Shown here piece after piece: positions 16,142 through 28,947 of a stretch of 64,000 bases of DNA. A program made the position numbers and the translations under genes. The notes under the pieces were generated by a model. That model was not told the DNA's origin and did not search any database. It was given only the letters and a program-made list of their open reading frames with translations. Position 1 is the stretch's first letter, and every line of letters begins with the position of its first letter. This stretch comes from Plantago ovata. Lineage: Eukaryota; Streptophyta; Magnoliopsida; Lamiales; Plantaginaceae. The stretch covers positions 133,830,096-133,894,095 of the forward strand of contig CM051455.1 in the NCBI GenBank assembly GCA_028274465.1. Direction: 5' to 3'.

Positions 16142-17070
16142 AAGTGTCTCGTAATAACAGTCCCTGCAGTTTTTGTTATAGTGTGGTAAAATGTGGAATT
16201 GGTACCAAATATTATGAGGTTGTTGATCCATTTATACAATTAAGCCTCACACAGATTAAATGGTTCTAAGCACTAACTTGCTACTACATTTCTAGCACTA
16301 ACGAGAAGGTACTAGACGAATAAGAAAAGATAAGATATAGTGTTACCCATATGTCATAAAGTCAGGAACTAGAAATCTTCAATGAATCCAATAGACTTGA
16401 GCTAACTTGATGAATAGAAGTTGTCTCAATATGCAAATCAACAAGAATCCAAAGTAAAAAATGATATGAATGTTAGTAATATATGAGGGTTGTGATAATC
16501 TTGGAAAACTTCAATGGATCGTGTAGTCACTTTCCAAACAAGATAATTCGACCCTAACTCGTTGCCTGGGTTTCACGAATTCCTTGCCGGGATAATCCAA
16601 GAAGGCAATCTAATTCAGGCAATATGAATTTCGATCAGAAAGTAGAGAGGATGTAATAGTTTTCGTTATATCTGTTCAGGAGACTGATTCCTTCAATATA
16701 TAGAAGTACAAAACGAAGAAGGAAGGGGCGCATCTGTTCAGAACAAACATGTTTGTTCATGAAGGGGTGCATATATCCGAACAAACCTGTTGGTTCACGA
16801 AGGGGTGCATATGTCCAAAAAGGTCGGGGCGCTGCCCCGCACCCCGCCCGCTGGACCCCAGCCAGGGGCTCTGCCCCTTGCAACCCCGTACAGGGGCTCC
16901 GCCCCTTGCAACCCCGCGAGGGGCTCTGCCCCTCGACCCCACAAGGGGGCGCAACCCCCTTGACCCCTGCTTCGTATTCGTGGCCGATAACTCGTTAGCT
17001 CAACAAGCGTGCACTCCGCACTACCCGAACTTGTTCCGAGCCTCAACGAGAGATCGCATCAGTCTCTAGC
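16142..17070. mobile_element. LTR-like segment with GC-rich repeat island
   Basis: From about 16826 to 16972 the AT-rich background switches to GC-rich DNA made of short imperfect repeats (GGGGCTCTGCCCCTTGCAAC and variants). Upstream, two copies of a unit ending GAAGGGGTGCATAT(A/G)TCC surround the motif GAACAAAC. This composition is familiar from plant Copia-type LTRs. No paired LTR or polyprotein is visible, so the identification is inference. Confidence 0.4.
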
Positions 17071-19592
17071 AAATCACATTACTACTAAAATGAATTGATG
17101 ACACCAAAATCACCAACAATGAACACCAAGGCACCGATTTGTAAGCCTTTAAAGATCCAGCCAGACTTGTAATTTCCTCTATTTGACTTGTTTATATCTA
17201 GATCGCCTTAATCGTGAGAGTAAACATGAGAATAAAGTATCATTTCTAAAAATATATAATTTGTGAGCACCGTAGAGCGTCTATTATTAATATAAAAAAT
17301 ATATTTTATGAAATAAACGATTAAAAAAACTGGACTATACATTAAAATAATAGGAGGATTTTACCTAAGTCGTCGGATTCATCAACAAACAATGTAAGGT
17401 ATTACTAGTAGTAGTAGTACTTTTCTTTGGTAATGAATCTATTCTAAATCAAATTGGAAATGGATATGTGGAGGATGAAAGATAGTCTTTCAATCTTTCT
17501 TCCTCCTTTGCTTTCATCCATTTACAAAGAGTCAACTTTACAGAATGATCAGCCACCGCACTCTTCTTCTTGGATCAAATTCAACTTCACTTATCAAAGG
17601 CAAGGCCAAAAGCTACGTGAGCTCAGGCGCTTCATCTTCCCTTACACTATCTTCAATACTTGTGAATTCATTTCGGTGTCACTGTGGGAACTACTTATGA
17701 ATTCATCAAGGTGAGGGCTACTTGTGAATTCATCAAGTTAAGGCCGATTCTCAAAGCTTTGAGTTTGGATCATTAAGGAGCTGTAGGAGTTTTAAGAAGC
17801 CCCATATTCAGCAACCTTCTTCATCTCTGCAAATTGGAAAAAGCTCTACACAAAGCGTGTGAGCACCCAGGTGGGCCTGGTCAGCTGAGTGTTGTCTTGC
17901 TGCTTGCGAACAAATTGGAATCATTCTCTTATCCCAATTATCTTGCAAACCAAACACGGCCTTAGAGAGAGAGAGAAGACGAAGAGGCACAGGAGGAAAA
18001 GAGAGTAGTTAATCGTTGTAAAGAAGACTTCAACACTGCCAGAACTGGATTCATATTACTGACACAAGCCCAGCTTAACAAAAATGCCAAAATCACTATA
18101 TCTTACTAGAGAGCAAAGACACCAAAGGCACTTTGCAGAGTATGAAAAAATCTATTGTATTCACTAGAAAAAAAGAAACAAAAAGAGCAAGTCTACTAGA
18201 TTCATAATCTAGTAGACTTAAATTTTATGTCATTGTGCTACATATGAAATTTTATGTGAACCTAAATAGTTTTTCTTCAAAATCCTAGCTTCCTCTGTCA
18301 TCAATCCAAGGTAGATATCGTAATTGTTGCTGTTTCTAGGGAGTTAACATAGGGGTTCACCTATGGGTTACTCAACCCCTCAGTTCTGGAAACAGAAGCA
18401 CTTAGCCGCTTTTATATAGTTTTACCTATTCTAACATATTAACTATTCCATATTTGTAGTTGGTTGTTTTGTGCAGGACGTTATTTATATATGGAAATTG
18501 ACGAATTACAGGAAGGCTAAAGACGGAAGGAGACTTAGTTGGAAAGGACTCATGAAGACGTTCCTGTTATTAAAAGAGAAAGGAGTCTTGGAAGATAAAG
18601 ATGAATCTGATCAAAAGACTAAAGCTGTGACTTATCCAGATCTACTCTCACGCGGTTTCTCTTCAAGATCGATTAAGGCTGACGTTCTTATATATAGCAT
18701 AAGATCGACAAACAGAGTGGGTACGACACAGAGAGCAAGAGCAACCGAGTTTCAAGAGTGTTATAGTTTTATTGTCTTAGTTCATTGTGTCTTTTACGCT
18801 AATTTATATTCTAGCCTTCTCTAACAACGTATTGAAGGAAGAATAGGTAGATTGGTTTCTATATCATCTTATAGGTGACTAGCGTTGTTTTTCTAGAATA
18901 GGTATTGAGAGTATACAGCGTTGTACGAACAAGATCTTTTCTAGTTGTTTTTCTGCCTTGACTGGGCATTCAAGTAAGCTTGCCAAAGCTGCTTGAAAAA
19001 TTCCAAACACAGGTTTTTCTTTACATTCCGCTGTGCTTTACTTTCTATATATTATCTGTGTTTGTTAATCTGCAGGTTGACGTAGGTGTTCACTGAACCC
19101 CGTAGTCAATCCAGGACCTACTGGCTGGTAATTTGTATCTAAAGCAAGTTATACCGATCCTACATTCTTTCAGATATATCGGTAATTGGATACACCATCG
19201 TTTCATCTTCCGTCCCTAAAGATTATGAAATTACATAGTCGTCCAAACACACCACAACCAGTTAACCACCATTAATTTTGGCTGCCTAAGGAAACCTGTT
19301 GGCTCTCCATCCATTCCATCGCCACACATACTGGTGTTTCTGTTCACTCTTGTGATTGACTGTCTATATTTGAATTAAAAATAAACTGTGCTATGTTCTT
19401 AACAAAAACATAATAACAAACTCATCTATAGTGCATTAATCCCCCCAGTCCGTTGAATATATTTAAAAAAAAAAAACACAAATGGAACAAGAAACCACAG
19501 TAATTAGTTCATCAGAACTGAAGAACAATTTCATGCTTCTCAAATAAGTTTCCACTAGCTTAAATAAGCTTGGCATCCCTGGATTCATACAT
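17071..19592. other. No recognisable gene; probable retroelement debris
   Basis: Plus-strand frames at 17454-17714 and 18471-18824 have no known domain and no convincing splice context. Sequence such as TATATAGCATAAGATCGACA and TTCACTGAACCCCGTAGTCA looks LTR-like, but no repeat pair was found. A Helitron-like terminus or gene was not seen. Confidence 0.4.
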
Positions 19593-20293
19593 TCAATCGT
19601 CTTGATGGCGATGCTTCCTGCTCTTCTTCTCAAGCATCTTCTTGTTAGAATCATCAGACTCTGAGTGTGCCTTTGTGCTCCTCCGCTTGTGCCACAGCTC
19701 AACAGAATCAGCATCAGAAGAATGCCTGTGACTCCTCCTCTTGTGCCTCTTCCTTGTCATTGTCTTTCGGTCCTCCTCGTCGTCAGATGAATTGTCATCC
19801 CTTCTTCTCCTCTTCTCCTTCCTTCTTCTTCTTTCAACCACATCATTAGAATCACTACGCCCTCTCTTCTTGGACCAGCTTCCCCTCATTCTCTTCTCCT
19901 CATGATCATCATCAGACTCATCACTATCTTTTCCCCTCCTACTAACATCCTTTATTCCCATTTTCTTCTTCTTCATGATCGCCCTCTCCATCTCAGAATC
20001 ATACTCCGAATCCGAACTCTCACTATCCTCCTCTTCTTCACTCTGCACCGCCGCAGTCTTCGCATTCAGCTTCGACAAAACTGCAGCCTTGTCTCAGACT
20101 AATTCATCATTCTTAGCAGTCAAGAAATTCCTACACTGGATATTCAAGTGCCCAACAAGCCCACACTTGCTACAGGCGCGACGGGCCTCATCCACACTAG
20201 GGGCAAGAGCAACCAAGCCTTGGTAGCTAGCATAGGCGCTCTTCTGATCAGCAGACTTATTGTATTTCTTCTTGTCCTCCTCCTAATTGGCGC

Positions 20294-20626
20294 AGATGCA
20301 GTATGGATTAGAAGTTTTAATATTTTGGGTTTCTTTTCCTTTTCTAGCAAGTAAGGTTTTAGTATTAGAATTTATGTCGTATTAGGTTTCTTTTTCTTTT
20401 CCAGCAAGTTAGGTTCTAGTATCTAAATGCATTGTCTGTTTTTATTCGGTTATGTTTTGATTATTGAATAAAGAAAGTTGAGTTTTTCTCACAAATCTGT
20501 CAATTTTCGGTATTCTTAGGTAGAATCAACGAACTTTGATAATATTCTTCAATTCTTTAGTATTATGCAGAATCAATGAAGTTTTGATCATCGTTCTTCC
20601 TTTGCCTGTCCACATACGCTGCATCA
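20294..20626 (+). repeat. Left LTR
   Basis: The 333 bp copy begins GATGCAGTATGG and ends CTGCATCA, followed by the primer-binding-site-like sequence. The expected leading T is A here. Confidence 0.88.
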
Positions 20627-20658
20627 GAGTGGTATCAGCTTCCGGGTGATCCTGAGTT

Positions 20659-21474
20659 ATGCCGTCCGAGAGACAGAGGAGAGACGACACCTGTGCCCAG
20701 ATCGATGATGTCGGTTTGTGGAGGGAGGTTGAACAATTGACAGGACCATTGGATGAGTTCGTCGATATGCAGCCTCGTAGAAATTTATCCGAACAGCAGT
20801 TCTTGGATGGATTTTCAGAATCGTCCTTGAAGGTAACAATTTTCAATTTTTCATATAATTTGAAAGATTTATTTAATTTCGATCACGATGGCGAAAATAA
20901 ATCTGTAAATTGGGATGGTGAAGCGGTTTGGGATTAAGCGCATGTACATGGTGATGAGCCATTAAGCACGAATATTATATGGGATGCCTATCATGTAGAA
21001 GAAAATTTTAATTTTCAGAATTTCGAGTGTAAACAAAATTATCAAACGGACCTGCTTGTACACTTTGTCGTAGGCGTGGCATTTAATGAGGTACATGTTA
21101 AGGTTACGGTTGATGGATTAGTGAATGAGGTGGATGGCATGGATTTTGCCCAGGAAGATATATTATTGGCAGCTGGTCATGGTATTGTTGAGCAAGATGG
21201 GTCACTTGCGTTTATTAACTTATGGATTAAGGATGGTGATGATCTATTTTTTGATTTTCTGCCTCGTGGTATTAATCCTGCGGATGCTGCTTATGTTTCA
21301 TTTTCTTTGCCGATCAGTTCGACGTGGAGGGAATTTGTTCAATTTGTGTTTGATCCCGGTGGGCACAAATACAATTTATCCAGTTTTAGAGCACTTTCTA
21401 CGGCGTCTTTCTTATTAATTTGTGCACCTCAAGTTTCTCTACGGTTTGTGTTTGATCCAGGAGGCATGGAGTAG
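20659..21474 (+). pseudogene. Interior ORF of the LTR element, one stop codon
   Basis: A single frame runs from the ATG at 20659 to 21474, about 272 codons, broken only by TAA at 20936-20938. It starts with a charged MPSERQRRDD segment like some Gypsy gag starts, then becomes acidic with no zinc knuckle. The C-terminal half repeats a short FVFDPGG motif. I recognise no domain. That a frame of this length stayed almost open in a non-autonomous element suggests it once coded for something, possibly a gag remnant. Confidence 0.45.
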
Positions 21475-21569
21475 TTGCTTTTAGTTGGTTCATACGAATG
21501 TGTTTGTTGGATCTTGATCTTCCTTGCCTACAAAAACTCGAGGACGAGTTTTCTTTAATTGGAAGAAAA

Positions 21570-21908
21570 TGATGCAGTATGGATTAGAAGTTTTAATATT
21601 TTGGGTTTCTTTTCCTTTTCTAGCAAGTAAGGTTTTAGTATTAGAATTTATGTCGTATTAGGTTTCTTTTTCTTTTCCACCAAGTTAGGTTCTAGTATTT
21701 AAATGCATTGTCACTCATTGTTTTTATTCGGTTATGTTTTGATTATTGAATAAAAAAAGTTGAGTTTTTCTCACAAATCTGTCAATTTTCGGTATTCTTA
21801 GGTAGAATCAACGAACTTTGATAATATTCTTCAATTCTTTAGTATTATGCGGAATCAATGAAGTTTTGATCATCGTTCTTTCTTTGCCTGTCCACATACG
21901 CTGCATCA
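21570..21908 (+). repeat. Right LTR
   Basis: The 339 bp copy is near-identical to the left LTR, with a small CACT insertion near 21712 and a few substitutions. It is followed directly by the resumed pseudogene sequence (GGATCGTACCCG). Confidence 0.88.
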
Positions 21909-22205
21909 GGATCGTACCCGATTGCAGTCTGCCATATACCATGAGTCTGTAGGGTTGCGCTACTGTGCACCCGGTTGTTCGCTAGCATGCAAACCTTCCA
22001 GCTGTGGCCGGCATCTTGTCTTGTCAGAAAACTAATTAATATAATAGAATTGCAATTCTCACAATTTGATCAGAAGAACAAACCCTAACAGATATATAAT
22101 AGACAGAAATCGACGGCTATACGAAGTTGACAAGGAAAAGGGGAAATTGCATACATATATCTTCTATAGGTTGGTCGTCTCTCAAAGGAACCCTAGTGTA
22201 CAGGT

Positions 22206-23177
22206 TAATTAAAGTAATATAATAAGTCGGTTGATTTACCCAATTGATTAGATTGACCTACCAATCAATTTTAAGCCGTTGATGGTTGATTTACCCAATT
22301 GATTGACCTACCAATCAATTCTAAGCCGTTGATCTTGCTTATCCAATTTCAATCTGATGCGTACATGTGTCATTAGTTAATTAAAAGATGTAAGGTTCAA
22401 ATCCTGTTGGCGTGATTTTTCTCTATTATTTTTATTATTATTTTTATTGAAGGTGTTTGGTTCGAATCTTGTTGGCTAATTTTTCTCTATTATTTGCATC
22501 ATTATTTTAGTTGAAGGGGTTGGGTTCGAATCTTATTAACGTATTTTTTTTTCTTTTTTATTTATTCTCTTCTTAAATTTTTATTTTTAACATAAAGTTG
22601 TATGACGTATTATACTTAATTTTAAAAATAACCATGATATGTTCTTATAAAAAAGACATACTTCACCCGTCCAATTATGAATGTAACACTTGATTTTGTT
22701 GACTTTTTCGATGGTCATTTTGACTTTAAAATTATTCTTAAACCATACGATAAAAATAACTAAAAACATCATATTATGAAACTAGAATGTTTATATGAAG
22801 CACTTGACAATATATTAAACTGATGAAGAATACCAATTAACATGCGAAAAAGATACATTGCAGATTTTGAAGTTGAATGTTTCCAAAGTCTAGATATGTA
22901 TTTGATGGTTCTTAACTCATCGGAATAATACTTTTCGTATGTCTAATATAGTTCAATTCAATACTATTAATTGCATAACTACAAAAACTATATACATTTA
23001 TAGCACACCATTTAATTATATTAACTTTAATTACTCAATTAGTTATTTTTTATTACGTTTGAAGTCATTATATGAAGATTATGTATTCACTCCATTTATT
23101 TCAATATATTATTTAATAAAATAATAATATTTTACAAGATTACGCTTCACACGCTACGCGTGTGACGCAGTTACTAG
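22206..23177 (+). mobile_element. Non-autonomous Helitron-like element, copy 2
   Basis: The 3' end shows a perfect hairpin, TCACACGCTACGCGTGTGA, then CGCAGTTACTAG and host T, which is the standard Helitron terminus. The left end is near AAAGTAATATAATAAG. Near 22231-22340 a roughly 55 bp segment (TTGATTTACCCAATTGATT...) is duplicated, making this copy longer than the other two. No transposase is encoded. Confidence 0.8.
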
Positions 23178-23455
23178 TAAGAAACTAGTACAAGAGTCCA
23201 AAGCAAATTGGGGAAAACGTGATTTCTTCAGATTATAGACGAACTGGCAAACAAAGCACGGAACGTCTTGGGCAAGTTTAAAGAGCGTGAGTATAAAATT
23301 AAACAATAAAAGATAAATATTCAACGGGTTTTTTTATCCAATGGTAAAATAAATTGGACCTACTTACCAAGTGAATCATACTACAAAATATTTTACATTT
23401 CAGTCTCATTAGTTACCATTTGGTCTCACTTTCGGATTGATTGGTAAAAAAAAAG
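23178..23455 (+). repeat. 280-bp direct repeat, unit 1
   Basis: This sequence (TACAAGAGTCCAAAGCAAAT onward, through GGAACGTCTTGGGCAAGTT) directly follows the Helitron copy 2 end and recurs at 24168-24452 with roughly 90% identity by eye. Both units run into low-complexity GGGTACT-type sequence. Confidence 0.85.
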
Positions 23456-24132
23456 TATCCGGGTACTAATATACAAGTACCGGGTACTTAAATATAAGTA
23501 CCCGGATACCATACTCATTTTGTATGAGTACGGTACTGTTGTCACAAGACATAAAAAAAAAAGGGCATTCATGTGGATGAATTATACTCGGTCCAAGATA
23601 TAATGCAAAGTGCAAACCGATATTGCATGTGCATGTCCATGTCATTAATTAGTATTACTTTATTCTCCATGAGGGATAGTATTGAAAATTCAACATTTTT
23701 TTAAGGTAAAATTGGAATTTTCTATGGCAATGTGCCACATGCTCACACAAATTTATATACATTAAATTCAAAATAAAGAAAACTTAAATCATCATATGTT
23801 TATAAATTAAGGATATAAATTTGAATTAGTCAATGAGATTATTCCAATTTAATTGATAATAAATTATTGATTGCTTGACAAAATTATTCAGCGGTTAAAA
23901 AAAATTATGATTGATGAGATTACTCCAGACAATTGGGAAACACCAATTGTACTATTATTGAGTTTTCGTATTGATTGGGGTATGAGTTCAACCAATACAA
24001 TGAAAATTTGAAATTATCATGTTTCATAAATATTTTGTTAGAACACTGACTGAAAATCAAGAATAAAATTTTTTTTTCTTTCTATTTCATCATTCTACAT
24101 TTGTATTATAAATGTGTATTTAAAGTTACTAT

Positions 24133-24452
24133 GCCCGTCGATATACATCGACGGGTTAATGAAGTAGTAAGCAACTAGCTAGTACAAGAGTTCAAAGGAA
24201 AATGGGGAAAACATGATTTCTTCGGATTATAGACGAATTGGCGAAAAAAGCACGGAACGTCTTGGGCAAGTTAAAATAGCTCGAGTATACATTAAAATTA
24301 AACAATAAAAGGTAAATATTCAACAGATTTTTTACCAAATTGTCAAATAAATTGGACCTACTTACCAAGTGAATCACACCACAAAATATTTTATAATTCA
24401 GTCTCATTATTTACCATTTGGTCTCACTTTTAGATTGATTGGTAAAAAAACA
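24133..24452 (+). repeat. Hairpin plus 280-bp direct repeat, unit 2
   Basis: A perfect palindrome, CCCGTCGATATACATCGACGGG (24134-24155), is followed about 20 bp later by CTAGCTAG and then the second copy of the repeat. Hairpin, spacer and CTAG look like another Helitron 3' end, so both repeat units abut a Helitron-type terminus. Confidence 0.6.
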
Positions 24453-26199
<1,747 letters not shown>

Positions 26200-28031
26200 T
26201 TAGTTGTATCTAGCTTTATAATCACTCCATAGTTGATCAACGCTTTTGCCCAACAAGTCTTCAAAGAAGCTATTAGCATAGCCATCTCTCATCTTCTTGT
26301 TCAATACTGCCACGAATCCACTCCTGAGCTTGTCGCAGTAATCCAAGAACCTGGCTGTAACATCATACCCTTGGTCCCACCGGTCGCCCTGCCCTGGGTT
26401 GACCCAACGTCTCGGTATGTAGCCAGCCTTTAGCCTAACAAAATCAGCTATACCTTCAATCAAACCGTCAGGTGCTTGCCCATTACCGTTCCATTGCCAA
26501 ATGTGAGTCGACTCATGGTAAAGAACACCAGTGATCTCCCTCCTCAAGTCGCCCATGACACTCTCAATGTATCTGCAAGTAATATGTTAGGAAAAATTAC
26601 ATAACCCACCCATGTTGGTGCGTTGATTTTCATGTTTTCCATGTTGTTGAGAGCCCGTCTGGATCTACGGATCGACGTTTGTATTTGACAGATTTTGGAA
26701 TAAAAGTAAAACAATTTTTCAAAATTACATTTGGACCCAAATTGCGTTGACTAAGCTACATGCCCTTATGAAAATAGTGCTCCCCAAACATGCCCTGAGT
26801 TTTTTGGAAATTTTCAGATTTTTTTTTCTTTTTTCTTTTATCATTTTTCTTATTGTTTTGTCCTTTTCTTTTTTTTTTTTTCTTTTTTTATTTTTCCGGT
26901 CTTCTTCTTCAAAATCTGATACCGGAATGTTTCTGGTACCGAATTTTTCCGGCGGCTCCGGATCGGAGTTGTGTCTGGAGTTGTTTTACAACTCCAATTA
27001 GAGCTGTAAATGCTCCAATCGGAGCTGCCCATCCCAAACCTACGATGATCAACTTCGATTGGAGTTGGGTAGCTCCGATCGAAGCTCTGATCCTTCGTTT
27101 TTTTATTTCTTTTTATTATTACTTTTTTTTTAAATGATTGGGACTGAAGTTGAAATGTGAATTTTATAGGGACTTATTTTGCATTAATTTTTAGGTCATT
27201 TTGAAATTTATCTAAATTATGTGTGTTAATTTTAAATATTTTATAGTCTATTTTGTAAATCAAGAAAGATTTAAAGTCAAGTGTGTAATAAAAGAAAATT
27301 GAGGTTGTTTGGCTACTGAAATTTGAAAGAGGGCAAAATTGAACTTTTCATCCTTTAGTTCAGCAAAAGTCACCGTGGGGCTATATGTAATTGATTTTAT
27401 CAAACAAGGGGTTGGATGTAATTGTTAATCTATGAGTGATAAACCCGTATAAAAAAATGTATGAGTGGATCTAGATGCAATCGACCCTATATTATACATT
27501 AATGTTCAATGTTTAATTAAAAGGACATATTTATTTATCTCAACTTTAACTTCTCCTATTACTTTTAATTCGGATGGTTCAAAAGACTTCTTTCATTTTA
27601 TAGATTTTTGTAGATTTCTTTTTAAAAACATTATTCATTTATATTTATCTTTTAAAATTTTGAACTAACCTGAACTGGAATCCACCCTTGCCCTAAAGGG
27701 TGTGTCTGACCCTACCTTAAACAAAAGAATACCTTGCGCTAACATGTATTTCTCCATTCATCGCATCGTCATCTCCATCCATGTCATCAATGAACACGTT
27801 TACTGCTGCAACGTTTCTCCTGTCCGAAGGCGATGATTGTTGGAAAACTTGCCATATGAATGTTGTCGCGTTATCCAGCGTTCGAGCGGTGTACTGAGCT
27901 CCAATATCCTTGTTGAACCTCGCCCCACCCGGAGTGCTAGCGGCATTGTTGGTGACGGTATAAGTGACAGCCTCGCTCACCGTTGTGGAAAGGATCGCTA
28001 AAAGAGAGACAATGAATGCTAAGTTGGACAT
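26200..28031 (-). CDS. Basic secretory protein (BSP family), two exons
   Basis: Exons 28031-27733 and 26572-26200 join in phase (split Arg codon) to give 223 residues. The N-terminus is a signal peptide (MSNLAFIVSLLAILSTTVSEA), so the product should be secreted. The mature part starts VTYTVTNNA and contains GGARFNKDIGAQY, FIWQVFQQ, the zinc-protease-like YHESTHIWQWNGNG (HExxH) and the conserved YDVTARFLDYCD. The family (plant basic secretory proteins, 'peptidase of plants and bacteria') is linked to pathogen response; catalysis is little proven. A TATATATA box lies about 60 bp upstream. The 1160 bp intron is about 850 bp longer than that of the paralogue at 28948-30176 because of an insertion between about 26590 and 27500. 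Confidence 0.93.
26590..27500. mobile_element. Insertion in BSP intron, repeat of unknown class
   Basis: Comparing the introns of the two tandem BSP paralogues shows matching sequence on either side (ATGTTA and TTAATGTTCAA) and about 900 bp present only here. The insert is T/C-rich with several near-palindromic GATCGGAGTTG/CAACTCCAATT motifs. A related segment is at about 58600-58800. Termini and duplication are not clear. Confidence 0.5.
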
Positions 28032-28088
28032 GATTGATTAGTTACGGAAACTAGTGATTGATTGTTAATTAGTAATTTGGAATGTCTA

Positions 28089-28098
28089 GTATATATAG
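28089..28098 (-). promoter_or_regulatory. TATA box of BSP gene at 28031
   Basis: ACTATATATACT on the minus strand lies about 60 bp upstream of the start codon, a normal plant TATA spacing with a short leader. Confidence 0.5.
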
Positions 28099-28139
28099 TC
28101 AGTCACTTGCTTTCTTTTTATAGAAAAACAAGTTGTGTA

Positions 28140-28650
28140 TGGTCTGGGCAAGTTAATTAGTGGTCATATCATATGCATTTCACTCAGATTACTATGCAAT
28201 TCAATGGGTATGAACTGAAAAAGAGACTATTTAACGTGGTTTATCAATCACGTTCCTGATTTGTCAACTGTATTTCCTCCTATCATACTATTTTGGAGAG
28301 TCTTGTGGAATTGTGGTCATTTTATATGCATTTCACGCAGTTTACCAATATGCAATTCAATATGTATTAAACTTAAAAAAAATTAATAATAATAAAATAT
28401 TGCACGTGATTTATCAAGCACGTTAGTGATTTATCAACTGTATTTTCCTCCTCTCCTCCTCACCACGGGATTGTACCACGTCGGACTCCCAACATATTTA
28501 TTTGGGTGTTGTAATTCGTGAGGGTGAAGATTACGACAAAGCAGAATTTAATAAAGAAATAATTGCATAATCCTCAAGGAAGGAGTTGGAGGGGGATCGT
28601 TGAGTGATAAGATAGGAGTTGGAGTCCATAATGCATGATAGAATGGTATC
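28140..28650. repeat. Duplicated flank between BSP paralogues
   Basis: Matches 25360-25900 in order: the CATATCATATGCATTTCA units, a GTACCACGT...CCCAACATATT segment, ACAAAGCAGAATTTAAT, and ATAAGATAGGAGTTGGAGTC. It marks the block that was duplicated in tandem with the BSP gene. Confidence 0.8.
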
Positions 28651-28947
28651 TTATGGTAGCGAGAAATTTAGTACACCTACAATACACATCAAAGTGAATC
28701 ATATGCATATGAAATCTACTTGTAGCTAGTGTAGTGCATTGGTTTCTCCCTAACGTATCATAAATCCAATAGAAGACATATATATGAATCAAGAGTTATT
28801 GTAACACATATTATTTTTATTCTTCATAAATCATAATCAAGTACAACTGAATTTGTAATTTGCTATACTATGAAGTGCATCCAATGGATGGGATACCATT
28901 TATTCTTAATAAGTTCACATATATTCATGTCTTATAATTATTTAGCT

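Larger units (their letters stand above)
20294..21908 (+). mobile_element. Short non-autonomous LTR retrotransposon
   Basis: Two near-identical direct repeats, 20294-20626 and 21570-21908, form the LTRs (start GATGCAGTATGG, end CGCTGCATCA). Directly after the left LTR, TGGTATCAGCTTCC resembles the initiator-Met tRNA primer site. Before the right LTR, GGAAGAAAA may be the polypurine tract, and AAACTCGAGGACGAGTTTT lies just upstream, as in many Ty3/Gypsy 3' ends. The 940 bp interior has no protease, reverse transcriptase or integrase, so movement must have depended on another element. The LTRs differ by a few substitutions and small indels, so the insertion is fairly young. A clean target duplication is not visible. 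Confidence 0.9.
19593..22014 (-). pseudogene. CXIP4-like CCHC zinc-knuckle pseudogene, split by an LTR element
   Basis: Read on the minus strand, the N-terminal part starts MPATAGR at 22014 and, after a one-base frameshift, continues NNRVHSSATLQTHGIWQTA and IGYDP. This matches the start of plant CAX-interacting protein 4. An LTR element (20294-21908) interrupts it. The frame resumes with YASYQGLVALAP and the zinc knuckle CSKCGLVGHLNIQC (CX2CX4HX4C), then an acidic segment and a long Lys/Arg/Ser-rich tail ending HRHQDD at 19593. Lesions are the early frameshift, the insertion, a small deletion and TAG beside it near 20280, and a TGA at 20094-20096. The 161-codon tail is open only from a non-ATG codon. 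No intron-like gap is seen, so it may be a retrocopy, but I found no A-tail. Confidence 0.85.
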
